Of a stretch of 64,000 nucleotides of DNA, positions 26,368-35,230 are shown piece by piece; within the stretch, counting starts at the first letter, position 1, and each line of letters opens with the position of its first letter. A program made the position numbers and the translations under genes. The notes below the pieces were generated by a model that saw only the letters and a program-made list of their open reading frames with translations, searched no databases and had not been told where the DNA came from. Source of the DNA: Thermoproteota archaeon (GTDB lineage Archaea; Korarchaeota; Korarchaeia; Korarchaeales; Korarchaeaceae); the NCBI GenBank assembly GCA_026986575.1, contig JALSOH010000004.1:598693-662692 (forward strand), read 5' to 3'.

Positions 26368-27069
26368 ATGAAGCTCAGAGCTTTGCTCTTGATCTTGACC
26401 ATGCTCGTCCTGTGCAGTCCACTCCTTGCGAGCGCTCAGCCCATAGCGCTGGGGCAACCCACCAAGGGAATAGAACTCCCAGTAAAGCTAGAGATAGACG
26501 ACATTCTGAACATGACCGTGATGGAGAACGGATTGGTCAAGGTGGATGAGGTCGTCAAGGCCACAGCCACAGGCTACCTGATACTGAAGCAGCAATATCC
26601 CCTGTCCTTCCTGTTCAAGAGGTTCATTGAGATGGACAAGGCCGATGTGGAGCTCGAAAACCTGACCGTTAACTTCGACGATGCCAACAGGAGGGTGACA
26701 GCCAGCTATGTAGCCTTAGGAATGACCGCCAAGAAGATGGATAAGTGGGTTTTCTCCATGGAAGGTGACGCGAAACTCACTACTAGGGCTGGAAACACGC
26801 TTGTCTTCAGTAAGACATTCCCCATGCCCTTGGGTGGGAAAAAGAACATGGTAATAACAGTGCATCTCCCCGAGTCAGCCAGCGATGTATCCGTGACCTC
26901 AGAGGGAGGCTACACTAGGATCTACTACAGGCTCCCTTCTAGCGGATCCGGTGGTAATCTGATCCTCATGGGCATCTTAGGGGCTCTGATAGTTCTCCTA
27001 GTACTGAACTTGGTACTAAAAGAGGGGCTACTAGGTCTTCTCAAGATGTTGAAGAGGGAAAAGGCCTGA
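26368..27069 (+). CDS. secreted protein with C-terminal membrane anchor, unknown
   Basis: A protein of about 233 residues with a signal peptide (MKLRALLLILTMLVLCSPLLASA), a beta-rich ectodomain, and one C-terminal helix (LILMGILGALIVLLVLNLVL) followed by a short basic tail. I recognise no domain. The ectodomain has strand-rich sections such as LENLTVNFDDANRRVTASYVAL. The ATG at 26368 directly follows the transglutaminase-like gene, GGAGGGTGATGAC being the ribosome site, so the two are one operon and the product is likely its membrane-bound partner. The frame is open further upstream but overlaps that gene. Confidence 0.65.
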   Translation: MKLRALLLILTMLVLCSPLLASAQPIALGQPTKGIELPVKLEIDDILNMTVMENGLVKVDEVVKATATGYLILKQQYPLSFLFKRFIEMDKADVELENLTVNFDDANRRVTASYVALGMTAKKMDKWVFSMEGDAKLTTRAGNTLVFSKTFPMPLGGKKNMVITVHLPESASDVSVTSEGGYTRIYYRLPSSGSGGNLILMGILGALIVLLVLNLVLKEGLLGLLKMLKREKA

Positions 27070-27074
27070 GGATC

Positions 27075-30000
27075 TCATCCCCCCGAACCCGTTTTCTCCA
27101 CCTTTATTTCACTCAATTCCACAATACCGTCACCATCATCCACCCACTTGAGAAGGGTCAATCTCTTATCGACCCCCCTATTGACTAACCAGAGCAGCCC
27201 CGCTCTAGTCCCGTACCTAGTTACCCCAGCGATCCTGTAGAAAGTGAAACCACCGCATTTTGTCCTCTCTATCAACGAGTAATCGATCTTACCGAAACTG
27301 GATATGTAGGTCCGATTTTCGACTCTGATACCCACAAACACGCCGTTATGCTTGATGAACTCAGTGCCTCCGCTTATAGACCAGCTTGGGTCCACGGCTG
27401 GACCACCTAGCCTGATGACCGCTCCGGATGAGGTGAAAGGAGCCTCCAATTTGGAGATCAGGTCGGCATTCATTGACCTATCTACCCCAAAAGCCGCGAT
27501 ATCTGCCCCCACAGGCTTAGAAGGACCACCTTCGTCCCCGACGAAGATGAGCAGGAAGGTCTCAGGGGTATTAATGTGACCAGACACGGGTTCCACCGCG
27601 AGCGAATCGAAGTAAAGCACCCATCCCTCTGATTGACTCACCTTCCCCTTCACATTCCCAACATTAACTAGGGAGAGTACCTCACACCCATTTCCGAATC
27701 TCTCCACTAGGACTCCCTCTGGAGCCTCCACGGCACCTCGAAGGAATCTGGACAAGGATTCAATATCGATCCTTCTACCGACTCTCAGCTCCTCAACTAT
27801 CCTGCCTCTCTCATCAAGGACGCCAAGCTTCCCTACAACTAGGAGTTCGCCCCCATACGAGGCCAAGATTCCCCTAGCCTCGCTACTCAGGACCCTCAGC
27901 TCAGGAGCGATGAGTACATCGTACTGGGATAGCTCTGACTTGGAGGCCATTTCAATAGGGATCACGTCGAATTGAACGTGTTCCTCGGCTAGGACCCTGA
28001 TTACCTCCCTGAAAGTCCTCATGTGAATTGTCCCCTCCACGTCGTAAGGGCCCGCTATGTAGGTGTCTACAAAGTCCCTCGTAAAGGAAGAGAAGAGCAC
28101 TCCCACCCTGCTCCTCGTACTCCTCTTCACTCCCGAGAGCATCTTAACCAACCAGAAGGCCCGTTTCCTGAATTCAGCGCCCACACTTCCCGTCATCAGT
28201 CCGTTCGAGTTGGTCTCGAAGAAGCCGTTAGTTAGCGGGAGCAGGAGTCCGAGTTGCTTGGCGGAATCAGAAGCATCCCTCCCGTAGGTCAGAGGTATGA
28301 TGATACCATCTCGGACAGATCCTCTCTCATGCTTCAGCATCGCGTAAAAGTGGGCCCACTCCGAGAGAGTGGCATTGGAGAGACCCTCTTCCCAAGCTGG
28401 AGGGCCTATCTCAGGAACGAGGACGATTGTCGGATTGTATCGCAGGAACACCGGATCGAATCCTAGCTCCGTAGCCCCAGCATCGCAGGCAGAACTCTCA
28501 ACCAAGAGGGCCTTGCCGAGAGAGAAAGCCTCTTCGGCGACGGCGAGGACGAGGTCAAGCGCCATGTCGTGCCTCCATCTCAGCCACAGTGGGAACGAGG
28601 GATCGTCTGTGGAGCTCGGGGAAGACTCCCAATATTCCTCCTCGAATCCTTCCCTTCCCCAATCGGAAGCATCGGGCCACAGATCACTCATCTCCTCTGT
28701 CAAATACTCGGGGAGATGAGGAACATCTAGCCAAACACCGTCGGCCACTTCCAACAACTTCCTGACCCTGTCAATCAGGATTTCCCTATGTGGCGACAGG
28801 GGGGACATCCAAAGATCGATTTCACCTCCCTCCACCCACGGAACATTCAGCTCCTCTCCGGTAACTACCAGCCTCCTTCCATCCAAGGAGACTTGGGCCC
28901 ATTCCTCATGGATAGGCTCGTCGCAAACGACCTCCAGAGCGGGAACGTAAACCACCACCCTCATACCCAAGGAGCGGGCCTCTCTGGTTATGGCTCTCAC
29001 GGTCTCTAATGCCTTGGAGAAGTCCCTATACAACATGTCACACGAACTGAGTCCTACATCCAGCTCCACCAAAGACACTCCCTGATCCTTCAGGGCAGAG
29101 ATATCGACATCAGGAGATTCAGCGTACACTGAAACCACACGTGCTCCCTTCAACCAATTCGGGGCTTGATAATCCTTGACCCTTCTGAATTCATCGAATA
29201 TGGCTCTCATCAGCCCATATCTCTCCTCACCTACACCCTCCCAGAAGACGTATATGCCATCTGCTCCGGCGGATGCGATCCAAAAGGCCCTCTTCCTTGC
29301 TTCCTCCTCGCTCAACCCAGGCAGATCAGGCAAATACGTAGATGCCACTACCTTACTGGCTACCTGACGGGCCTTCCAAACGGTTTTGAAGTGCCTCAAT
29401 CTGCTCTCACTGGAAGGGATCATCACGTAGAGGGTTCCCGTTACTGCCGCTATACCGGAGAAGTCTATTCCATACGTCTCCAAGGGATCCCATATCAGGA
29501 GGTGAGGTCTCACCTCTATGCTAGGCCTCACCTCTCTTGCTGCCGAGGTGATAATCCTGATCAGCTCTGTAACCTGCTCGGCCCTCCACTTTACCCATTT
29601 CTCTCGTATCTGGTCGTCCCCCTCGATGAACGATGCCCACTCCTCCGGAGAGTTTCCCTTTACCGTTACGCCGGTATCTCTCTCGAACGCTCTAACGGTA
29701 AACTCATCGTAGCTCGTCAGAAGGGATGTATTACTTCTCTCCAAGTAGACATCGGAGAACTGGAAGTTGTCGTTGATGTCAATGCCGTCGACGCCCAAGG
29801 CAGCCACTTCCCTCGCCACGCCTCTCAGTAGATCAATGCATTCCCTTTCCCTCACTATCCTCGATGGGGGGACTATTCTATGGAAGTAGTCGGCGGAGTA
29901 AAAATCGGAAGGTCTGCCGTTGGACAGAACGGCTATCCATTCCGGATGCTTCCTCAACCACACCTCGTGTGGGATATTTACCCATCCATAAACCCTCATT

Positions 30001-30296
30001 CCTAGCTTTCTCGCCTCCTCGATAGTTCTGAGAGTAGTATCTAGCATCTCGTCCCTTACTGGAAGCAAGTTAGATGGGTACAGGGCATACCCCTTTCCAT
30101 CAACTAAAGTTACCAGTATGGCGTTGGCCCCCACATCCTTAAGTCTCCGGAGCGTTGGGGATGGATCGCAGGATGGGTCAGTGCAGGGATCATAGACCCC
30201 CAGCTCTAAACCCTCCACCTTGCTAGTGGAAATTCCGATCTGCACATGAAGGGCGAGCATGAGGAGAGCTAAGGTTAGAGCGCGTTTCGGGCTCAC
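27075..30296 (-). CDS. large secreted glycoside-hydrolase-like protein with two TIM barrels
   Basis: This 1073-residue protein has an N-terminal signal (LTLALLMLALHVQIGIS). Residues about 30-370 resemble a GHL-type (DUF187/GHL10) TIM barrel: EEARKLGMRVYGWVNIP, HPEWIAV and GVDGIDINDNFQF. Residues about 385-640 form a second barrel-like unit with its own TREARSLGMRVVVYVPA and DGVWLDVPHLP. Then a beta-galactosidase trimerisation-like domain (VGVLFSSFTRDF onward, with YDVLIAPELRVLS) and a beta-sandwich end follow. It probably degrades or binds extracellular polysaccharide. A minus-strand TATA-like box (TTAATATAAATG) lies just upstream at 30313-30325. Convergent with the operon at 24.8-27.1 kb. 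Confidence 0.75.
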   Translation of the reverse strand: MSPKRALTLALLMLALHVQIGISTSKVEGLELGVYDPCTDPSCDPSPTLRRLKDVGANAILVTLVDGKGYALYPSNLLPVRDEMLDTTLRTIEEARKLGMRVYGWVNIPHEVWLRKHPEWIAVLSNGRPSDFYSADYFHRIVPPSRIVRERECIDLLRGVAREVAALGVDGIDINDNFQFSDVYLERSNTSLLTSYDEFTVRAFERDTGVTVKGNSPEEWASFIEGDDQIREKWVKWRAEQVTELIRIITSAAREVRPSIEVRPHLLIWDPLETYGIDFSGIAAVTGTLYVMIPSSESRLRHFKTVWKARQVASKVVASTYLPDLPGLSEEEARKRAFWIASAGADGIYVFWEGVGEERYGLMRAIFDEFRRVKDYQAPNWLKGARVVSVYAESPDVDISALKDQGVSLVELDVGLSSCDMLYRDFSKALETVRAITREARSLGMRVVVYVPALEVVCDEPIHEEWAQVSLDGRRLVVTGEELNVPWVEGGEIDLWMSPLSPHREILIDRVRKLLEVADGVWLDVPHLPEYLTEEMSDLWPDASDWGREGFEEEYWESSPSSTDDPSFPLWLRWRHDMALDLVLAVAEEAFSLGKALLVESSACDAGATELGFDPVFLRYNPTIVLVPEIGPPAWEEGLSNATLSEWAHFYAMLKHERGSVRDGIIIPLTYGRDASDSAKQLGLLLPLTNGFFETNSNGLMTGSVGAEFRKRAFWLVKMLSGVKRSTRSRVGVLFSSFTRDFVDTYIAGPYDVEGTIHMRTFREVIRVLAEEHVQFDVIPIEMASKSELSQYDVLIAPELRVLSSEARGILASYGGELLVVGKLGVLDERGRIVEELRVGRRIDIESLSRFLRGAVEAPEGVLVERFGNGCEVLSLVNVGNVKGKVSQSEGWVLYFDSLAVEPVSGHINTPETFLLIFVGDEGGPSKPVGADIAAFGVDRSMNADLISKLEAPFTSSGAVIRLGGPAVDPSWSISGGTEFIKHNGVFVGIRVENRTYISSFGKIDYSLIERTKCGGFTFYRIAGVTRYGTRAGLLWLVNRGVDKRLTLLKWVDDGDGIVELSEIKVEKTGSGG

Positions 30297-30373
30297 GGGC
30301 GGAGGTGCGTCATCATTTATATTAACGCGTTACTGGAGCGATATAACAATTGTAATTCAGCGGGGCGCGGAAC

Positions 30374-31072
30374 ATGCAGGCCCTGAGGGTTCCTAAAGAG
30401 AGTGGATTGTTATCTCTTTGGTTGGCTACCCTGATCTACGCCCTTCTAAAGGTCAGGACATGGAACTTCCTCGTCTTATCATCACTAGCTGGTTCAATAG
30501 CACTCCTCCTCATATCAGATGAGATCCTGAACCTAATAGCCAGTAAGAGGATCAAGAAACTTATTAAGCAGCTGTCAGTGGTCCTCATCTTCTATATCCC
30601 ACTACTCTTAGTGTATCCAATGGTCCTCCTCTTAGGTCTCATTACGGTTCCCCTTGTCGCGATCATTTTCTTATCCACTTCTCCCAGTAGGGAGATCACC
30701 CATGGATCCACAATAGCGGGTTCCGCAGCCCTAGCAATGCACTCACCCATTTTGATAATCTCAGGAGGTGAACTCGATCTAGCCTATTTGCTCCTACCAC
30801 CCCTCTACTCGATCATGGCTACTAGTCACGCGTCGATAAGGGTCCTAGGTTGGGAATTAAAGGCCCTCCTCTCGGGAATAGTGGCTGGAGTAACACTTAT
30901 CTCGATCACTTTACCGTCTCCGAGCCTCGCGACTGTAATTCTAGTTGACATATCCAGCAGGCTGCTTCAGGAGATCACAGGACTATCTTCTAAGGTCAGG
31001 GTGAGAACCTACGGATTCATCGAACTTGCAAGGTCCTGCCTCACGCTCGCTGTCTCGGCCATGATCGGTTGA
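30374..31072 (+). CDS. polytopic membrane protein, possibly YwiC-like
   Basis: This 232-residue, very hydrophobic protein has about seven helices with short loops and no catalytic motif I can name. The opening KESGLLSLWLATLIYALL and the pattern of helices loosely resemble the YwiC-like family (bacterial proteins near respiratory genes), but the match is weak. A TATA-like GATATAAC near 30335-30343 lies upstream of the ATG at 30374. The cruF gene follows after 38 bases, so they may be one transcript with roles in membrane lipid chemistry. Confidence 0.5.
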   Translation: MQALRVPKESGLLSLWLATLIYALLKVRTWNFLVLSSLAGSIALLLISDEILNLIASKRIKKLIKQLSVVLIFYIPLLLVYPMVLLLGLITVPLVAIIFLSTSPSREITHGSTIAGSAALAMHSPILIISGGELDLAYLLLPPLYSIMATSHASIRVLGWELKALLSGIVAGVTLISITLPSPSLATVILVDISSRLLQEITGLSSKVRVRTYGFIELARSCLTLAVSAMIG

Positions 31073-31109
31073 GCGAAAGAAGGATAAGCTGTAAACAGGT
31101 GCTGTTTAT

Positions 31110-31838
31110 GTGATGTTCAGACGCCTTAGAGCATCGATCATCGTTCTCACTTTGGGGTACCTGTCAAACGGACTGATGTTCCTTTTGGGGTCTAGGAGAG
31201 AAGCTGACATAATTCTGCTGATCTCTCTAATTATCTCTCTGGCCCTCGCATCATCCGAGTGGAGTGGCGCACCCGCTTTATTCCTGTCTGGGTGCCTTGT
31301 GGGCTTCTTCATGGAGCTGATAGGAATTCATTGCGGGATTCCCTTCGGGGAGTACAGCTACCTTTCCTTCGAAGGGGCGAGTCTATGGGATGTGCCTATT
31401 CCTATAGCCCTGGCATGGGGCTTCTACCTTTACACGGCTTACCTCGCATCCCTCCCCATAGTTAAGAGAAACTGGAGGATCGCTTTCGCCTCCCTACTCA
31501 TGGTGATACTGGACATGGCCGTGGATCCAGTCATGGTAGAGCGTAGAGTATGGACATGGAAATCAGGCGGCCCGTGGTTTGGTATCCCGCTGTCGAACTT
31601 CCTAGGATGGTTCGTCACGTCTGCTCTGGCCCTCAGCATATTCGAGCAATTGACTGGCTCATCACATCCCACATGGCGCTCTCGACAAGTCTACGCGCCG
31701 TATCTCGCTAGCTTCTTCCCCATAATGCTACTGTCTGGGTCGGAATCGATCTCTGCTGTGGTGATCTCTTTCTCTCTGGCTGTAATCCTGATGGTAGGGA
31801 TGCATAAAATCACTCAACGGGCCTTATCGCGCTCCTGA
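31110..31838 (+). CDS. CruF-type carotenoid hydratase (DUF422)
   Basis: This integral membrane protein of about 242 residues has the carotenoid biosynthesis protein pattern: GFFMELIGIHCGIPFGEYSY, then WDVPIPIALAWGFYLY, LMVILDMAVDPVMVERRVWTWKSGGPWFGIPLSNFLGW. The family hydrates C50 carotenoid ends (bacterioruberin 2'',3''-hydratase) in halophiles and related genes occur in thermophilic archaea. The start is GTG 31110 or ATG 31113. No phytoene synthase or desaturase gene is in the window. Its last 29 bases overlap the convergent antiporter gene. Confidence 0.82.
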   Translation: MMFRRLRASIIVLTLGYLSNGLMFLLGSRREADIILLISLIISLALASSEWSGAPALFLSGCLVGFFMELIGIHCGIPFGEYSYLSFEGASLWDVPIPIALAWGFYLYTAYLASLPIVKRNWRIAFASLLMVILDMAVDPVMVERRVWTWKSGGPWFGIPLSNFLGWFVTSALALSIFEQLTGSSHPTWRSRQVYAPYLASFFPIMLLSGSESISAVVISFSLAVILMVGMHKITQRALSRS

Positions 31839-33453
31839 ACTTCGATATGAGCTTGTCAGACCCCATCACTATTCCCACCGAAAGCAGGATGACCGATATG
31901 AAGGATAAGGGATTGGAGAATGTTAGCACGATCCCCCTCCTGAAGAACTCGTCGGCAATGCTGAGCATGGGAAGAACTGTCATGTAAAGTATGAGCACTC
32001 TAAGCAGGATGCTGAACGCGGAAGAGATGCCTAACTCGCTTATCCTCCTTATGTCACTGGCCATCCTCTGGAAGATTATGTAAATGGCCGCTATTATGGA
32101 AGAGAACAGGGCTATGAGTATAACTTGATGGAAACCCACCCTGAGGTTGAAGAGGAAGGACAGCACGTAGGTTATGCTGATTATCAGGGCCAGCTGGTAG
32201 ACATGGTACTTGAAGTCCACATCCGCTATGAGGTTGTTTATGAGGTCGCTAACCTCCTCGTGGACCTTCAGTATGCTATCCATCAGGGGCTTGGGTGTTT
32301 TCAGCATTATCGCGTTCACTATGGCATCAACCCTCTTGCTGATCACATTGAGAAAGGTCAGGTTGAACGCGTAGGCGAACATTGCACCTAGAGCGAGCTC
32401 GGTAGGGAGTTCAACGCCCTGAGCTAGGAGAGTCGCCAGCACAAGCAAGCCGAACTCTCCTGTATTGGCCAGAACGAGGCTCAGCCTCATCCCCCTTATG
32501 AACTCCAGCCCGCTGAGGAAACTAGCCGCGAACAGGGCGATGGCCCTGAACACATAGGCTAATATGGCTAGGGTGAATCCTATCGAGGCCGCCTTCGCGT
32601 AAACCCAGAAGATCTCAGCCGTGGTTGTCTCCAAGACATGGACTTCGTAAGGCAACGTCATCACGAAGCCCATGAGGGCCAAGGTCATCAGCCCCTCGAG
32701 CACCTCGAACACGGGCTTGTCCATTCCTTGTATGGCCATGGATATGGCTCCGATGAACACAACTAGGGCCTCCGGTAGGTGAAGGAACTCGGATATGGAG
32801 ATGAGTATTAGCATGTAGAGGAGGACCGTCAGCAGCTTGGTGCTCTCACCAGCCCCCCTCACTATCCTGTCTATCCACCTCGCCAAGATCACCGTTATAG
32901 CTAGGACCACGATACTCCAAGCGATAAGCCCGTAGACTGCTTCTCTAGAAAGACCTTCCAGCCCCAAGGTGAAGTAACCCACCGATGCTAGGAACACGGC
33001 CAAGGAATCCTCTAGGATCGAGATGGCTATCCCATAGTTGGCCAGCTCCCTATCTACGCTTTTACCGTACTCATACGCGAAGGCCTCATTGGATGCTATC
33101 ATTATTGCCGTGAGTGTTAGGGCGCCGGCTGGGTTCATCACCGTCCTCAAGAACCCGTAAAGAGTGAGAAGGATAGAGGCCTCGAAGAAGATGAAGAGGA
33201 GGAGCCTTTCCTTCTCCTTCCTCATGAAATCCACGTCTAACTCTACACCAGCTATGAACACCAGCAGAGCGAGGGCGAAAGGACTCAAATTTACTAGGAG
33301 GGTTGGTATCTCGAGACCGAGGGCCTTCCCCACCAAGGAGCCTATCATCAAGGCTGGTAGTATAACGACTGGCCTTATCCTGCTGTAGGCCACAGCTATC
33401 AGCGATACCACAGCCAAGTACAGTATGTGGGGAAGGGCCACCTCGGTCAGCAA
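31810..33453 (-). CDS. Kef-type monovalent cation:proton antiporter (CPA2)
   Basis: This 547-residue protein has the CPA2 (NhaA-fold) core of about 12 helices over residues 1-390: LLVNLSPFALALLVFIAGVELDVDF, ANTGEFGLLVLATLLAQG and a conserved ISILEDSLAVF segment with the Glu-Asp pair at the transport site. The last 150 residues form extra helices (YQLALIISITYVLSFLFNL and beyond) rather than a TrkA-N/KTN gating domain. It probably exchanges Na+ or K+ for H+. It is convergent with cruF and overlaps its end by 29 bases. Confidence 0.82.
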   Translation of the reverse strand: MLTEVALPHILYLAVVSLIAVAYSRIRPVVILPALMIGSLVGKALGLEIPTLLVNLSPFALALLVFIAGVELDVDFMRKEKERLLLFIFFEASILLTLYGFLRTVMNPAGALTLTAIMIASNEAFAYEYGKSVDRELANYGIAISILEDSLAVFLASVGYFTLGLEGLSREAVYGLIAWSIVVLAITVILARWIDRIVRGAGESTKLLTVLLYMLILISISEFLHLPEALVVFIGAISMAIQGMDKPVFEVLEGLMTLALMGFVMTLPYEVHVLETTTAEIFWVYAKAASIGFTLAILAYVFRAIALFAASFLSGLEFIRGMRLSLVLANTGEFGLLVLATLLAQGVELPTELALGAMFAYAFNLTFLNVISKRVDAIVNAIMLKTPKPLMDSILKVHEEVSDLINNLIADVDFKYHVYQLALIISITYVLSFLFNLRVGFHQVILIALFSSIIAAIYIIFQRMASDIRRISELGISSAFSILLRVLILYMTVLPMLSIADEFFRRGIVLTFSNPLSFISVILLSVGIVMGSDKLISKFRSAIRPVE

Positions 33454-33474
33454 TTTTTACTCCCGTCGATTCAG

Positions 33475-34059
33475 CTAGATGGTCGATAAATAATGGTTAC
33501 CTAGTTCCATGCAGAGATCTAAGTATGCCCTGTACTTGAGCGGTATGGACAGCGAGGCAGGCTCGCTATTAACCACGTTGGACACGGAAGCACCGGGAGG
33601 AGGCGCGAATATGGCTGCCTTTGAGACCTCCAACTCAGCCCCAGCGAACTCCACGATGAACTTCAGTTCTTTGAGCTCTTCCATAAGGGGCTTGAGGACG
33701 CTCTCAACAGACGCGCTTCTGAGAAGGATCCTAGCTCTGAGTTCACCCTCCTCGATCTCTAATCCGACTATCTCATCTCCTCTCCTTTTGGCCAGCGACT
33801 TTAGATCCTTGAGTCTTCCCCTTTCCACGGACAAATTTAGCTCGAAGGTACCGTCTTCCAGATCAGATTCTCCGAGCTCTCTCAGGAGACCGATTCCCTC
33901 ATAGGAAGATTTAGCCTCCTCGAGAGCCTCTTTCAACAGGTTTTCCATGAAACTTGGGCTGATCACTACTGTAACCCGCGCCGAGGTGAAGTTCACCACG
34001 ACCTCTTCCACCTCCGGCCTTTCCCAAAGACTTCTCGCAACTGATAGCAACTCTCTCAT
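33475..34059 (-). CDS. hypothetical protein, 194 aa
   Basis: I do not recognise this protein. It is acidic and soluble, rich in alternating strands and amphipathic helices (VVVNFTSARVTVVI, LLKEALEEAKSSYEGIGLL, VGLEIEEGELRARILL), suggesting two alpha/beta units. Its start overlaps the stop of the upstream gene (34056-34604) by 4 bases. The upstream product has the same strand-helix rhythm (for example GTLELKDDKFGALI against VGLEIEEGELRARI), so the two may be diverged paralogues forming a complex. Confidence 0.6.
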   Translation of the reverse strand: MRELLSVARSLWERPEVEEVVVNFTSARVTVVISPSFMENLLKEALEEAKSSYEGIGLLRELGESDLEDGTFELNLSVERGRLKDLKSLAKRRGDEIVGLEIEEGELRARILLRSASVESVLKPLMEELKELKFIVEFAGAELEVSKAAIFAPPPGASVSNVVNSEPASLSIPLKYRAYLDLCMELGNHYLSTI

Positions 34060-34604
34060 GAGACAACCCCCTCCTCCTCGCCCCCATGCTCGTGTTCATG
34101 CTCATGCTCGGGTGAACATTCCTCTGCAGTCGAAATGTACACGGAGACCTCAACACACTCCTTCGTGAGCTCGTAACCAATGAGGGAAAACGTCTTCACC
34201 TCAGGTGGGAGTACCTTGGATATCAGATAGGCCATATGGATTGAAAAGGCACTTAGAGATCCTTTGGGATATATAAGGGCACCGAATTTATCATCTTTCA
34301 GCTCTAAAGTACCTATTACATCCTCGCTCTTCTTGACCACCTCGACTAAATCATCTAGTGAGCTCGGATCACCCTCAACGTATATCCAAGCATCAACGCC
34401 CTCCTCATCCATTCCCCCCTCGGAGACTTTCCCATATCTCTTCTCCGCGTTACTGTATGACTCTCGAAGCACCTCCTTCATGTGGGTGATCTCCTCTCTA
34501 GGGAAGCGGATGGTGACTATGAAGAGGTCTGGGTCCTCTGGATCCCTAGATACTTTAGTAACTGGAGCGATTCCCTTGATGGCCTCTAGTATTTTGAGAA
34601 GCAT
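34056..34604 (-). CDS. hypothetical protein with His/Glu-rich metal-binding-like tail
   Basis: About 182 residues from ATG 34604, chosen because GGAGGGATGG precedes it. GTG 34646 and TTG 34664 are in-frame alternatives, and GTG 34646 sits at leaderless spacing from a minus-strand TATA-like box near 34668-34675. The body is alpha/beta and acidic. The last 20 residues are strikingly His/Glu rich (EHEHEHEHGGEEEG), which suggests metal binding or a chelating tail as in metallochaperones. No family recognised. It forms an overlapping pair with the gene at 33475. Confidence 0.6.
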   Translation of the reverse strand: MLLKILEAIKGIAPVTKVSRDPEDPDLFIVTIRFPREEITHMKEVLRESYSNAEKRYGKVSEGGMDEEGVDAWIYVEGDPSSLDDLVEVVKKSEDVIGTLELKDDKFGALIYPKGSLSAFSIHMAYLISKVLPPEVKTFSLIGYELTKECVEVSVYISTAEECSPEHEHEHEHGGEEEGVVS

Positions 34605-34701
34605 GGTCCATCCCTCCGGAGTGGCTGAACTTAAAAGTCCATCCACACATGGGAGCTGTATCAACCTTTAATATATCATGCATCAGACCTTCCGGGTGGA
34701 G

Positions 34702-34947
34702 ATGGCTAAGGTCGAGGTCTCTCAAGGAGTTTACGTAATATGCGAGATCAGGGAGGAGAACGGAGGTATCTTCCTCGAGTGCAGCCTTCGAAGACAGGGG
34801 AGACTGGGATTGAAGCTTCACGAGAAGCTGAGGGACATGGAAGAGATCGAGGAGATAATGAAGAGACCTAGATGGCTGGGGGAGGAGTCCGATAGAGCTT
34901 TGAGAAGGGCGCTGTCCCTCCTACTTGGGAAGGTGAGGGAGAATTAG
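34702..34947 (+). CDS. hypothetical protein, 81 aa
   Basis: A small soluble protein with an N-terminal strand pair (AKVEVSQGVYVICEIREENGGIFLECSLRR) and two charged C-terminal helices (LHEKLRDMEEIEEIMKR and DRALRRALSLLLGKV). I do not recognise it. ATG 34702 is about 30 bases after TTTAATATA (34668-34675), fitting a leaderless transcript; the frame opens at ATG 34678, which is too close to that box. The TATA-like element also faces the divergent gene. The next gene starts 41 bases later on the same strand. Confidence 0.6.
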   Translation: MAKVEVSQGVYVICEIREENGGIFLECSLRRQGRLGLKLHEKLRDMEEIEEIMKRPRWLGEESDRALRRALSLLLGKVREN

Positions 34948-34987
34948 CCTCAATCTCACCAAGCTGGACGTTCTGGATAAAATAGAC

Positions 34988-35230
34988 ATGGTGTGCGTGG
35001 GCGCCGAGAGGGTGGACGAGTACGAGGCCGAGGGATTTCTCCTGAGGGATGAGGAGGAATACATGGTCATCATAGTGGAAAGGGAAAATTTAGAGGGAAG
35101 GTTCCCGGCCGTCTGGATAGGTAAATTCTCTAACTTGGACGAGGCCAAGAATGCGCTCAGGGACATGCTCTACAACTTGGGTAGGCTGAACGACAGGGGA
35201 TTCGGCTGTCACGAGGCGCCTCTGACCTGA
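34988..35230 (+). CDS. hypothetical protein, 80 aa
   Basis: A small soluble protein with a pattern of DEYEAEGFLLRDEEEYMVIIVERE, GRFPAVWIGKFSNLDEAKNALRDMLYNL, that is two short strands followed by a helix. The middle block looks like a compact alpha/beta fold. I do not know the family. The open frame continues upstream without ATG/GTG/TTG to the end of the preceding gene, so the true start may be a rarer codon. It overlaps the convergent gene at 35209 by 22 bases. Confidence 0.5.
   Translation: MVCVGAERVDEYEAEGFLLRDEEEYMVIIVERENLEGRFPAVWIGKFSNLDEAKNALRDMLYNLGRLNDRGFGCHEAPLT

Noticed and set aside
29166-29831. Plus-strand open frame of 221 residues inside the glycosidase-like gene
   Set aside because: It is antisense to a well-conserved long gene; composition and lack of motif mark it as a shadow.
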